NCBI GenBank assembly: GCA_035344155.1
Contig: DAORAL010000003.1
Span: 124,001-188,000 of the forward strand
Reading direction: 5' to 3'
DNA: 64,000 nt
From: UBA1845 sp002338715
Lineage (GTDB): Bacteria > Planctomycetota > Phycisphaerae > UBA1845
This document shows positions 9,552 to 18,119 of this stretch, one piece after another. Below the pieces are notes generated by a model. The model was not told the DNA's origin and searched no databases. It saw nothing but the letters and a program-made list of their open reading frames with translations. A program made the translations under genes and the position numbers. The first letter of the stretch is position 1. Every line of letters starts with the position of its first letter.

Positions 9552-9874
9552 TTACTTTCCCCACAATCAGGTGCGCCTTTGAATTCAGCGGCTACGATCA
9601 CATCGCGGCTTGAGATTTCATCGATCCGCACGACTTCGAGTTGTCGGTTCCACGGTCGACCATGAATCTTGAGATCGAGAAACGCGCCGAGTTTCGGTGC
9701 GGTACTACGATAGGTCATAAGAGCCGCTCCGCTGTCTGAGTACTCGATCAGGCGGCACCGGCCGGTGTCTCCGTCGTGCTCACAAATCCACGTCACCCAC
9801 GATTTAATGAAGCTGCGCAGCCCCCGGCGGCGTCCCGGCTCCCTGCGTATGTGATTTCGTCGATCAATCGGCAT
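9548..9874 (-). CDS. PilZ-like protein 2 of a tandem trio
   Basis: 108 residues. The start is preceded by AGGAG, which overlaps the TAG stop of the upstream gene 11 bases away. Visible elements are RRNHIRREPGRRR (RxxxR, N-terminus), a Trp (WVTW), RLIEYSDSGAAL (E-x-S-x-x-G), and LEVVRIDEIS...VIVAAEFKG at the end. The pattern is that of a single PilZ domain with Glu in place of Asp/Asn in the second motif. It lies in the middle of a three-gene minus-strand operon of similar proteins. Likely a cytoplasmic c-di-GMP effector or a degenerate relative of one; target unknown. Confidence 0.65.
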   Translation of the reverse strand: MPIDRRNHIRREPGRRRGLRSFIKSWVTWICEHDGDTGRCRLIEYSDSGAALMTYRSTAPKLGAFLDLKIHGRPWNRQLEVVRIDEISSRDVIVAAEFKGAPDCGESK

Positions 9875-9885
9875 TTTGCGTGCTC

Positions 9886-10194
9886 CTAGGATTCAATCTC
9901 AGCCACAAACTTAAATGCGGGGGCGGTTGCATCGACGATGCGCCGAACGATGGCGGTTTTGCATCCCAGTCGTTCAGCCAACTCCGGTGAAATTCGAATC
10001 CGTGAATCCAGCTTGGGCTTCCTGCCGTTTTCAACCAAAATCATGAGGCCATTCAGCGATCGTTCTTTGAGCAGTCCAGTGCGTGTCATTTGACCTCGAT
10101 TCATTCGCCAACGGATGACCTTGTTTGTCGACCACCGCGCCGAATGACGACGTTCATCGTTGCTGCAACTGACATGTGCCGGAATCCACTGCAT
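9886..10194 (-). CDS. PilZ-like protein 1 of a tandem trio
   Basis: 102 residues with the start at 10194. That start was chosen because it retains ERRHSARW (RxxxR) 10-15 residues before the conserved Trp and gives the same length as the two downstream genes. The frame is open upstream to 10311. An internal ATG at 10089 with a GAGG 5-8 bases upstream would remove the RxxxR motif and is the alternative. The second motif is LLKERSLNGLMIL (E-x-S-x-x-G), and the end is AIVRRIVDA...KFVAEIES. It leads the three-gene operon. Homology to PilZ is inferred from pattern alignment among the trio, not from a search. Confidence 0.55.
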   Translation of the reverse strand: MQWIPAHVSCSNDERRHSARWSTNKVIRWRMNRGQMTRTGLLKERSLNGLMILVENGRKPKLDSRIRISPELAERLGCKTAIVRRIVDATAPAFKFVAEIES

Positions 10195-10430
10195 GACGTT
10201 GATCAATCTCACTGTGACAACCCGTCGGTCCAAGCGACTATTCTTTCGGTGCCCCAATCCGGCATGCTTTATGAATAACCCTGTGCGGACGGAGAGTGAA
10301 CTCTGTCCCAAAATCGTTTCGACACGTTGGATCGCAAAGCAGAACTTATCAACCCGGGGTTTTTGAGACGTAAGGGGACCGACTTCGAGGGAATCTGGTC
10401 GCGCGAACGTTGATCCTGGTTCAATAACTC

Positions 10431-11573
10431 TTAGATCAATAGCTGACGAGTGACGGGGGTGCGGTTGCGGACGGCGTCGACGAACTTGGCGAAGACGTAT
10501 GCTGCATCGTGCGGGCCCGGACTTGCCTCCGGGTGAAACTGCACCGTCATGATCTGCTTGTCGGCGTGAATGAAACCCTCGACGCTTTGATCGTTGAGGT
10601 TGATGTGGGTAATCTCCGCGCCAACGCCCTCCAGGGACGCGGCGTCAACCGCGAATCCATGGTTCTGGCTGGTGATTTCGACGCGGTCTGCCGGCTTGTT
10701 CAATACGGGCAAATTCCCGCCATGGTGCCCGAAATTCAACTTGAACGTCTTCGCCCCCAGCGCCAACGCCAACATCTGATGACCGAGGCAGATGCCCAAT
10801 ATCGGAACATCACCCGCCAATTCTGCCAGCAACTCGATCGTCGTACCGACAGCCGCAGGGTCACCGGGCCCGTTGCCCACCAGGATTCCATCGGGGGCCA
10901 ACTCCCTGACGCGCCCAGCCGACACGTTCGGCGGGGCGACGGTGACTTGGCATCCCAATTCTGCAAGATGCCGAAGGATGTTGTGTTTGATCCCGCAATC
11001 CAGTGCCACGACGTGACACGTTTTCTCGCCGGCATTGATCTCCGAGGCTGTCGGTTCGCCGAGGCGTTCGGTCCACTCGCGTTCGGTTTCCGATGCGACG
11101 CGTTCGGCCAAGTTGGCGCCTTCCATCGACGGCGCTTCGCGGGCGAGACGCACCATCTCGGCTTCGTCGCTGATTTCCGTCGAAATCACGCCGCGAACCG
11201 CGCCTTGCGAGCGAATGCGCCTGGCGATGGCCCGCGTGTCGATGTTGCTGATGCCGATGACGTTGTGCTCGATGAGAAATTCTTCAAGCGCGCCCGTCGC
11301 GCGGAAGTTACTCGGACGTCTGGGCAAATCCTTGACCACAAATCCCGAAAGCTGCGGGCGAAGCGACTCGAAGTCCTGCGGATTCACGCCATAGTTGCCG
11401 ATCTGCGGAAACGTCATCGTCACAATCTGACCGCAATACGACGGATCGGTGAAGATCTCCTGGTACCCGGTCAGTGATGTGTTGAAGACGACCTCACCCA
11501 CGCTCGTGCCCGTCGCGCCGAACGATTGACCCGAAAACACAAAGCCGTTTTCCAATGCCAGCTTGCAGATCAT
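10431..11573 (-). CDS. carA: Carbamoyl-phosphate synthase small (glutaminase) subunit
   Basis: 380 residues, close to the family norm. It hydrolyses glutamine to supply ammonia to CarB for carbamoyl phosphate, used in pyrimidine and arginine synthesis. The N-terminal CarA domain (~1-140) has GEVVFNTSLTGYQEI-type and NIDTRA motifs. The C-terminal class I glutamine amidotransferase domain has GNGPGDP, the nucleophile Cys262 in ILGICLGHQ, the oxyanion segment, and the catalytic His-x-Glu in VQFHPEAS. The ATG at 11573 overlaps the carB stop as ATGA, so carA lies downstream of carB and is probably translated by re-initiation. The longer open frame upstream lies inside carB and is not used. Confidence 0.96.
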   Translation of the reverse strand: MICKLALENGFVFSGQSFGATGTSVGEVVFNTSLTGYQEIFTDPSYCGQIVTMTFPQIGNYGVNPQDFESLRPQLSGFVVKDLPRRPSNFRATGALEEFLIEHNVIGISNIDTRAIARRIRSQGAVRGVISTEISDEAEMVRLAREAPSMEGANLAERVASETEREWTERLGEPTASEINAGEKTCHVVALDCGIKHNILRHLAELGCQVTVAPPNVSAGRVRELAPDGILVGNGPGDPAAVGTTIELLAELAGDVPILGICLGHQMLALALGAKTFKLNFGHHGGNLPVLNKPADRVEITSQNHGFAVDAASLEGVGAEITHINLNDQSVEGFIHADKQIMTVQFHPEASPGPHDAAYVFAKFVDAVRNRTPVTRQLLI

Positions 11574-14500
11574 CGCATGCGCTCCCCTGCCGCCACCAGA
11601 TTCGCGTGAATCGCGAGGTAATCCTGAAGCGCTTTGACGGTGGATTTGCCTTCTTTCAGCGAGCGGATCGCGCCGACAACCGCTTTCGCGCCGGCCAGCG
11701 TGGTGATTAGTGGAATTCCGCGCCCAATCGATGCCGCCCGCCATCGCCCTTCGTCCGATGCACTGCCGGTATGGATCGGCGTGTTGATTAAGAGGTCGAG
11801 CGCCCCGGATTTGATCAGGTCGAGCAGGAACGGATGTTCGCCATCGGCGTATTTGGAAACGATCGCCGTCTCGATGCCCTGCTCAGCCAGCACGTTGTGC
11901 GTGCCAATCGTTGACACCAGTTCGAATCCCAATTCTTTCAATTCGCGGGCCACCGAGATAATGCGCGGTTTGTCGGGATCATTGACGCTGACAAGGGCTT
12001 TTCCCGATGTGGGCAGTCTAGTGCCAGCCGCCAGCATCGCTTTTGCAAAGGCGGCTGGAAATGTTTCGTCGATTCCCATCACTTCACCGGTGCTGCGCAT
12101 CTCCGGTCCGAGCACGCAGTCAACCCCGGCGAATCGGTTGAACGGGAAGACCGGCGCTTTGACGGCCACGTGGCGTGGTGCGAGCGGTTCACCAACGCCG
12201 ACATCCGCCAGCGCTTCGGTAAGCGTGCGGCCCAGCATCAGTTGCGTCGCGATTTTGGCCCAAGGGATTCCAGTGGCTTTGCTGACGAACGGGATGGTGC
12301 GCGACGCCCGCGGATTAACCTCGATGATGTAGACCACGCGACCCTGCACGGCGAACTGCACGTTCATCAAACCGCACACGCCTAGGCGGCGCGCGAGCAG
12401 TTTGGTCTGGTGCTTGATTTCGTCGACGAGCGAAGGCGACAGGCTATAAGGCGGAAGCACGCAGCAACTGTCACCGCTGTGGATGCCGGCTTCTTCGATG
12501 TGCTCCATGATGCCGCAAATGTCGCAGCGGGCTTCGGCTGGATCGCGATGCGGCTGACCGTAATCGCTGACCGCATCGACATCGACTTCGACGGCATCGA
12601 GCAGGAACTTTTCGACGAGGATCGGATGCTGCGCGTTGGATTGCGGGTCGCGATCGGTCGCCTGCAAGGCATGGTCGATGTAGCGCTCGAGGTCTTGCGG
12701 GTTGTTGCAAATCTCCATCCCGCGCCCGCCAAGGACATACGATGGTCGGGCCAACACCGGGTAACCGATTTCCTCCGCGATCGACATCGCTTCGTCTTTG
12801 GAGAGGGCGATGCCATTGGGCGGTTGGCGCAGACCGAGTTCGTGGAGCACCTGCTGGAAGTGCTGGCGATCCTCGGCTGAGTGAATGCTTTCGGGCGTCG
12901 TGCCCAGAATCGGAACGCCCGCATCTTTTAACTTCTGTGCGAGGTTCAGCGGTGTCTGCCCACCGAACTGCACGATCACACCGCGCAGGTAACCGGTGTG
13001 CTCCGGAGAAAACGGACCGTTGTTGAGTCGTTCGCAGATGTTAAAGACATTTTCATGCGTCAACGGTTCAAAAAAGAGCAGGTCGCTCGTGTCGTAGTCG
13101 GTGCTGACGGTTTCCGGATTGGAGTTGACCATCACCGACTCGAACCCCAGCCCCCGCGCCGCCTGCGATGCATGCACGCAGCAATAGTCGAACTCAATTC
13201 CCTGTCCAATGCGATTCGGTCCGCCGCCCAGCACGATGACTTTCGGGCGATCGGTTACTTTCAACTCGTCGTCGTGCGATTCGACAAGGATGTGTTCATC
13301 ATCGATCGCCCGGCAGCGATACACCGAGTCGACGCCGTTTTCGCGCAGGGCTTGCTGGAGTGCGCCGTTACCCGTACCGCTAGGTTGCTTCAATTCGGCG
13401 GCGGCGCTTCTGCTCTTGATCACCTGCGCGATCGGTTTCTCGTGCGTTGAATAGAAGTAGGGCGTGTACGCTTCAAACTCAGCCGCACACGTATCGACCT
13501 GCTTGTACTTTGCCCGGTCGAATCGATTCTTGATGAGTGCCAGCGTGGACGAGTCGATCCGCCAGATGCTTTGCAGTTGGGCGTCGTCGTATCCGAAGCG
13601 CTTGGCCTGTTGGAAGATATCCTCCAACTCGACCGTCATGCGAAGCGCGGGCAGGTTGCGCACCTCGAAGGCAGCTAGCTTCTGCTCGAATTGGACCAAC
13701 TCATCAAATTGATCGAGGAACCATGGATCGATTCCAGACAATTCATGAACGCGCTCGACCGACCACCCTTGCTTGAGTGCGTATCGAATGTAATAGATGC
13801 GACCCTGACATGGCGTCTTGATCTTCGCGATGAGCACCTCATCGGGCACCGGCCACTTCGTCCACGCTTGCTCAAGCCAATCGCCCGGCGCTTCCGCGAG
13901 TGAACTCGATTGGACTGCAGCCTGCCGGGGCGACGCATCCTGTCCGAAGGCATCCAGCCAGACCGCGCCATCGTCAGCCGCGTTCGATGGCGCTTCCCCT
14001 TCGGCCATCAACCACTTGTCATTGACGCCAAGGCCATACCCGACGCGCTTGATTTCCATCGAGCGGATGCATTTTTGGAACGCTTCCTTGAACGTGCGAC
14101 CGATCGCCATCGCTTCACCGACCGACTTCATCGATGTGGTGAGCGTCTCGTCGGCATCGCGGAATTTTTCGAAGGCGAAACGCGGCATCTTCACGACGCA
14201 GTAGTCGATCACCGGTTCAAAGCTGGCTGGCGTTTCGCGGGTGATGTCGTTGGGCAGTTCGTCGAGCGAATATCCGATCGCCAACTTGGTTGCGATCTTG
14301 GCGATGGGAAACCCCGTCGCTTTCGACGCCAATGCCGACGATCGCGACACCCGCGGGTTCATTTCGATCACGACAAGCCGGCCATCTTTCGGGTTGACCG
14401 CGAATTGAATGTTCGACCCGCCGGTTTCGACGCCGACGGCGCGGATGATCTTGATCGCCGCGTCGCGCATCCGCTGATATTCCCGGTCCGAAAGCGTCAT

Positions 14501-15274
14501 CGCTGGGGCGACAGTGATGGAGTCGCCGGTATGAACCCCCATTGGATCGAGGTTTTCGATCGAGCAGACGACCACCACGTTGTCCTTGTGGTCGCGCATC
14601 ATCTCGAGTTCGAATTCCTTCCAACCCGTCAGGTCCTCTTCGATGAGCACTTCGCTGACCCGCGATTGATTCAGTCCGTCTTTGACGATGCGCTCGAATG
14701 CTTCGAGTGAGCTGGCCATCCCGCCGCCCACGCCCCCGAGCGTATATGCAGGTCTTATGCATACGGGTAGTTGCACGTCTTTGAGGATTTCGAGCGCTTC
14801 GTCGAAGGTGTGGGCGATTCCGGATCGGGGCAGACCGATACCGGCTTGGATCATGGTCTGCTTGAATGCGTCGCGGTCTTCGGCCCGATGAATCGTCTCG
14901 CGATCGGCGCCGATGAGCCGCACGTTTTGACGTTCGAGGACGCCATGTTCTGCGGCTTCCATCGCGCAGTTCAAACCGGTTTGCCCACCGAGCGTTGGCA
15001 GGATCGCGTCGACCGGTGTGCCACGCTTGGCTTCGATTGTGAGGATTTCTTCGAGGACTTCCCAGTTGATCGGCTCGATGTAGGTTCGATCCGCCAACTG
15101 GGGGTCGGTCATGATTGTGGCTGGATTACTGTTTAGAAGGACAACGCTGACGCCTTCTTCGCGAAGCGCCCGGCATGCCTGCGTTCCGGAATAGTCGAAT
15201 TCACAAGCTTGGCCAATGACAATAGGACCACTTCCGATGATGAGTACGCGGTTGATGGACGGGTGCCGGGGCAT
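11570..15274 (-). CDS. carB: Carbamoyl-phosphate synthase large subunit
   Basis: 1234 residues starting MPRHPSINRVLIIGSGPIVIG. GAGGA lies about 11 bases upstream of the ATG. It has two ATP-grasp synthetase halves: half one with IVIGQACEFDYSGTQA, ENLDPMGVHTGDS and EMNPRVSRSSALASKATG, half two with VLGGGPNRIGQGIEFDYCC, GIMEHIEEAGIHSGDS and EVNPRASRTIPFVSKATG. A C-terminal MGS-like allosteric domain follows. E. coli CarB has 1073 residues. The extra length lies mainly in the oligomerisation region (a ~50-residue acidic/Ala-rich segment after GVNDKWLMAEGEAPSNAADD), in a ~60-residue linker before the second half, and in a short Cys-containing insert near PHRDPAEARCDIC. All catalytic motifs are intact. 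It is cotranscribed with carA. Confidence 0.96.
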   Translation of the reverse strand: MPRHPSINRVLIIGSGPIVIGQACEFDYSGTQACRALREEGVSVVLLNSNPATIMTDPQLADRTYIEPINWEVLEEILTIEAKRGTPVDAILPTLGGQTGLNCAMEAAEHGVLERQNVRLIGADRETIHRAEDRDAFKQTMIQAGIGLPRSGIAHTFDEALEILKDVQLPVCIRPAYTLGGVGGGMASSLEAFERIVKDGLNQSRVSEVLIEEDLTGWKEFELEMMRDHKDNVVVVCSIENLDPMGVHTGDSITVAPAMTLSDREYQRMRDAAIKIIRAVGVETGGSNIQFAVNPKDGRLVVIEMNPRVSRSSALASKATGFPIAKIATKLAIGYSLDELPNDITRETPASFEPVIDYCVVKMPRFAFEKFRDADETLTTSMKSVGEAMAIGRTFKEAFQKCIRSMEIKRVGYGLGVNDKWLMAEGEAPSNAADDGAVWLDAFGQDASPRQAAVQSSSLAEAPGDWLEQAWTKWPVPDEVLIAKIKTPCQGRIYYIRYALKQGWSVERVHELSGIDPWFLDQFDELVQFEQKLAAFEVRNLPALRMTVELEDIFQQAKRFGYDDAQLQSIWRIDSSTLALIKNRFDRAKYKQVDTCAAEFEAYTPYFYSTHEKPIAQVIKSRSAAAELKQPSGTGNGALQQALRENGVDSVYRCRAIDDEHILVESHDDELKVTDRPKVIVLGGGPNRIGQGIEFDYCCVHASQAARGLGFESVMVNSNPETVSTDYDTSDLLFFEPLTHENVFNICERLNNGPFSPEHTGYLRGVIVQFGGQTPLNLAQKLKDAGVPILGTTPESIHSAEDRQHFQQVLHELGLRQPPNGIALSKDEAMSIAEEIGYPVLARPSYVLGGRGMEICNNPQDLERYIDHALQATDRDPQSNAQHPILVEKFLLDAVEVDVDAVSDYGQPHRDPAEARCDICGIMEHIEEAGIHSGDSCCVLPPYSLSPSLVDEIKHQTKLLARRLGVCGLMNVQFAVQGRVVYIIEVNPRASRTIPFVSKATGIPWAKIATQLMLGRTLTEALADVGVGEPLAPRHVAVKAPVFPFNRFAGVDCVLGPEMRSTGEVMGIDETFPAAFAKAMLAAGTRLPTSGKALVSVNDPDKPRIISVARELKELGFELVSTIGTHNVLAEQGIETAIVSKYADGEHPFLLDLIKSGALDLLINTPIHTGSASDEGRWRAASIGRGIPLITTLAGAKAVVGAIRSLKEGKSTVKALQDYLAIHANLVAAGERMR

Positions 15275-15620
15275 GGCGTCGGCGTTCCTCGCGTTTGGGC
15301 TTGACGTGCGACTTGTCGCACAAGTTGAGGGGAACATAGCAAAGTCTGAGGATGGTTCAACGCCTGAATTCTCAAAGCGATGTTGAATTGTTCCGAATGC
15401 ACCGGTGCAAACGCGCAAGCGTCAGTTGGTGTTGCATATTACGCTTGCGACGAATGAGCAGGACAACGCGCGGAATGACCCGAACCTGACCGCGCGGCTT
15501 GGGATGCAAACGACGGTGTCATATTTTCAACCGGACAAATTGATTTCAAATCGCGCAAGTTTTTTCTCTGCCAACTGTTTTGATCGATGCGATTCCGATG
15601 GCGGAAGCGCGTGGTCGGAA

Positions 15621-15655
15621 AACTCACAGCCGACGACGTGCGGGGGCTGTGAGTT
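15621..15655. repeat. Perfect 11-bp inverted repeat / hairpin
   Basis: The arms AACTCACAGCC (15621-15631) and GGCTGTGAGTT (15645-15655) are separated by 13 bases. There is no T-tract on either side, so it is not a simple intrinsic terminator. It could be an operator or an RNA hairpin in the leader of the GH3 gene, 160 bases upstream of its start. Confidence 0.55.
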
Positions 15656-15780
15656 GTTCGTCACCGCTTCTTGGGCAGAATCCGATGGGTTGGAACTGAT
15701 AGGGTAGCCGTCGAAATCGGTGATTTTGTGATGGACTCGGTTTTCGACTACAGTTGCGGCTGGCAGCGGAAATAAAGGCA

Positions 15781-15794
15781 TGCAAGCGCTTTCA
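15781..15794. promoter_or_regulatory. LacI-family operator, site 1 (GH3 gene)
   Basis: TGCAAGC-GCTTTCA is a 14-bp palindrome with one mismatch and the central CG typical of LacI/GalR family operators. It is the exact reverse complement of site 3 and differs by one base from the perfect site 2. It lies 23 bases upstream of the GH3 start codon, where binding would block transcription or early elongation. The LacI-family gene at 19531-20547 is the obvious candidate regulator. Confidence 0.7.
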
Positions 15795-15817
15795 TCAGGC
15801 TCCTGGAGATGCACCCC

Positions 15818-18094
15818 ATGAACAAAGGCTTTCGTCATCGCGCCGGGCGGCTGAGCGCATTGCTGGCATTGGTACTGCTCGCTGGATACGTGTCGCGTGC
15901 AGAGGCTGACGCCCCCCAAGCCGGGCAAGTGGCGGCATCGAAGCGCGTTGAAGAATTGCTGGGCGCGATGTCGCTTGAAGAAAAGCTCGGGCAGTTGACC
16001 CAGCGGCCCGGCGGCATGCGTTCAGACGACAACCCCGAAGTCGCCCGCACCAAACTTGAAGATCTCAAAACGGAAATTCGCGAAGGTCGGGTTGGTTCGC
16101 TCCTCGGCGCGTTCGGCGCGGAATACATCAACGACCTGCAACGGGTGGCTGTCGAAGAATCGAAGCACGGCATTCCGCTGATCATTGGTAACGACATCAT
16201 CCATGGCTGCCGAACGACCTTCCCCATCCCGCTGGCGGAAGCCGCGAGTTGGGATTTGAAACTTGTCGAACGCAGTGCGCACATCGCTGCCGTCGAAGCC
16301 GCTGCCTCCGGAACCGATTGGACCTTCGCCCCGATGGTCGACATCTGCCGCGACCCGCGGTGGGGACGGGTGGCTGAAGGCTCGGGCGAAGACCCATACC
16401 TTGGCGCGCAAATGGCAGCTGCCCGCGTTCGCGGGTTTCAAGGGCGCGATCTGCGAGCGCCCGATTCGCTGCTTGCCTGCGCGAAACACTTCGCCGCGTA
16501 CGGTGCGCCGGAAGCGGGGAAGGATTACAACACCGTCGACATTTCGCTCGCAACGTTTTTCGAAGTGCATCTGCCGCCGTTTCGAGCGGCTGTCGATGCG
16601 GGCGTTGGAACATTGATGAGCGCGTTCAACGAAATCAACGGCGTGCCCGCAACCGCAAACCGATTCCTGATGACCGACATACTGCGAAGGCAATGGGGAT
16701 TCGACGGATTCGTTGTCAGCGACTGGACAGCCGTCACCGAACTTGTCGCGCATGGTTATGCCCGCGACGAAGCCGATGCGGCCGCCCTTGCGATTCATGC
16801 CGGTGTGGACATGGACATGACGTCGCAGGCGTTTCGCACGCATCTCGCGAAAGCGGTTGACGAAGCCCGCATCGATATCCGCACGATCGATGAAGCCGTC
16901 CGCCGCGTCTTGATGGGCAAGGAATCGATCGGGCTTTTTGAAAACCCGTACACCGATACGACGCTACACGACAAGGTGATACTCTGCGACGAACATCGCC
17001 ATGCCGCGCGCGAGTCCGCCGGGCGCTCGATGGTCCTTCTCAAAAACGAGGGATCCGTTTTGCCCTTAAATTCCAGCGTCAAGAAGATCGCGCTCATCGG
17101 TCCATTGGCTGACAACCAGCGCGAGTTACTGGGTACGTGGGCGTCTATCGGGAAGGCTGAAGACGTCATCGCGATCCGCACCGCGCTAACGGAAGCCGTT
17201 GGGGACGGTGTCGACGTTGCCTACGCAAAGGGGTGCGAAATCGAAGGCGGTTATACGTCTGGTATCGCAGGCGCTGTCGAAGTCGCCAACGAAAGCGACG
17301 TTGCGATCGTGGTCGTGGGCGAGACGGCTAGCATGAGCGGTGAAGCCAGTTGCCGATCGAACATCGACCTGCCGGGACATCAACTGGAACTCGTCAAAGC
17401 GATTCAAGCGACCGGCAAGCCGGTCGTTGTACTCGTTGCGAGTGGGCGGCCTTTGGCGATTCCTTGGGTGGCAGCAAATGTTCCTGCGATTGTGCAGATC
17501 TGGCATCCGGGTGTGGAAGCTGGGCATGCGGTGGCGGACGTTTTGTTTGGCAAGATCAATCCGTCGGCGAAGTTGCCGATCACGATTCCGCGCAACGTCG
17601 GGCAGGTTCCGATTTACTACGCCCACAAATCGACGGGTCGGCCTCCCACCGATTCCTTCTTCACGTCCAAGTACAGCGATGTGCCATGGACGCCGCTTTA
17701 TCCGTTTGGGTTTGGATTGAGTTACACAACGTTTGAATACGCCGACCTGGCATTGTCGCAAAGCAAAATGAAACCGGGCGAATCGATCACCGCCAGCGCG
17801 ACCATCACCAACACGGGCAAGGTCGCCGGCGAAGAAATCGTCCAGCTCTACATCCGCGACAAAGTGGGTTCACGCACGCGGCCGGTCCGACAGCTTCGCG
17901 GTTTCAAACGCGTGTCACTCGCACCGGGCGAATCGCAAACGGTTGAATTCAAGCTGACCGAAAATGACCTCGCCTACTGGGACAACAAGTTCGGATTCGA
18001 AGCCGAACCAGGCGATTTCACCGTATGGATCGCTCCGAACTCAGCCGACGGGTTGTCCGCGGAATTTGAACTCATCGGACAACAAAAGAACTAA
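15818..18094 (+). CDS. GH3 beta-glucosidase, secreted
   Basis: 758 residues, BglX-like length. The start at 15818 was chosen over 15809 because GGAG (15805-15808) is 9 bases upstream of it but directly abuts the other. A signal peptide runs to about AEA. The GH3 N-terminal barrel shows GNDIIHGCRTTFPIPLAEA, TFAPMVDICRDPRWGR, the KHF segment, and the nucleophile Asp302 in GFVVSDWTAV. The GH3 C-terminal domain follows (VLLKNEGSVLPL, LIGPLADN, GEASCRSNIDLPG). A fibronectin III-like domain ends the protein (ASATITNTGKVAGEEIVQLYI). The product releases glucose from beta-glucosides in the periplasm or outside. It is followed after 25 bases by a sugar symporter gene, and a LacI-type operator lies just upstream. 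Confidence 0.93.
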   Translation: MNKGFRHRAGRLSALLALVLLAGYVSRAEADAPQAGQVAASKRVEELLGAMSLEEKLGQLTQRPGGMRSDDNPEVARTKLEDLKTEIREGRVGSLLGAFGAEYINDLQRVAVEESKHGIPLIIGNDIIHGCRTTFPIPLAEAASWDLKLVERSAHIAAVEAAASGTDWTFAPMVDICRDPRWGRVAEGSGEDPYLGAQMAAARVRGFQGRDLRAPDSLLACAKHFAAYGAPEAGKDYNTVDISLATFFEVHLPPFRAAVDAGVGTLMSAFNEINGVPATANRFLMTDILRRQWGFDGFVVSDWTAVTELVAHGYARDEADAAALAIHAGVDMDMTSQAFRTHLAKAVDEARIDIRTIDEAVRRVLMGKESIGLFENPYTDTTLHDKVILCDEHRHAARESAGRSMVLLKNEGSVLPLNSSVKKIALIGPLADNQRELLGTWASIGKAEDVIAIRTALTEAVGDGVDVAYAKGCEIEGGYTSGIAGAVEVANESDVAIVVVGETASMSGEASCRSNIDLPGHQLELVKAIQATGKPVVVLVASGRPLAIPWVAANVPAIVQIWHPGVEAGHAVADVLFGKINPSAKLPITIPRNVGQVPIYYAHKSTGRPPTDSFFTSKYSDVPWTPLYPFGFGLSYTTFEYADLALSQSKMKPGESITASATITNTGKVAGEEIVQLYIRDKVGSRTRPVRQLRGFKRVSLAPGESQTVEFKLTENDLAYWDNKFGFEAEPGDFTVWIAPNSADGLSAEFELIGQQKN

Positions 18095-18119
18095 TCGCGC
18101 GATCCATTCGAGAAACAAT

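Larger units (their letters stand above)
15275..15817. other. Divergent intergenic region between carB and the GH3 gene
   Basis: 543 bases hold the promoters of carB (minus) and the GH3 gene (plus). The region contains a perfect 11-bp inverted repeat at 15621-15655 and a LacI-type palindrome at 15781-15794, both listed separately. A 100-residue open frame at 15405-15707 has no ribosome-binding site and a composition unlike real genes here, so it is not called. No pyrimidine-responsive element was recognised. Confidence 0.5.

Noticed and set aside
9886..10089. Short 67-residue version of the first PilZ-like gene, with GAGG before its ATG
   Set aside because: It would lose the RxxxR motif and the conserved Trp that align with the two downstream genes; the 102-residue form is preferred but not certain.
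10509..11477. Long plus-strand open frame (322 codons) opposite carA
   Set aside because: It mirrors the codon pattern of carA, lacks a ribosome-binding site and known motifs; carA is certain.
13910..14710. Plus-strand open frame (266 codons) opposite carB
   Set aside because: Antisense shadow of a conserved gene, rich in His/Arg/Asp as such shadows are.
15405..15707. 100-codon plus-strand frame between carB and GH3
   Set aside because: No ribosome-binding site, odd composition, and it covers the 11-bp dyad of a regulatory region.
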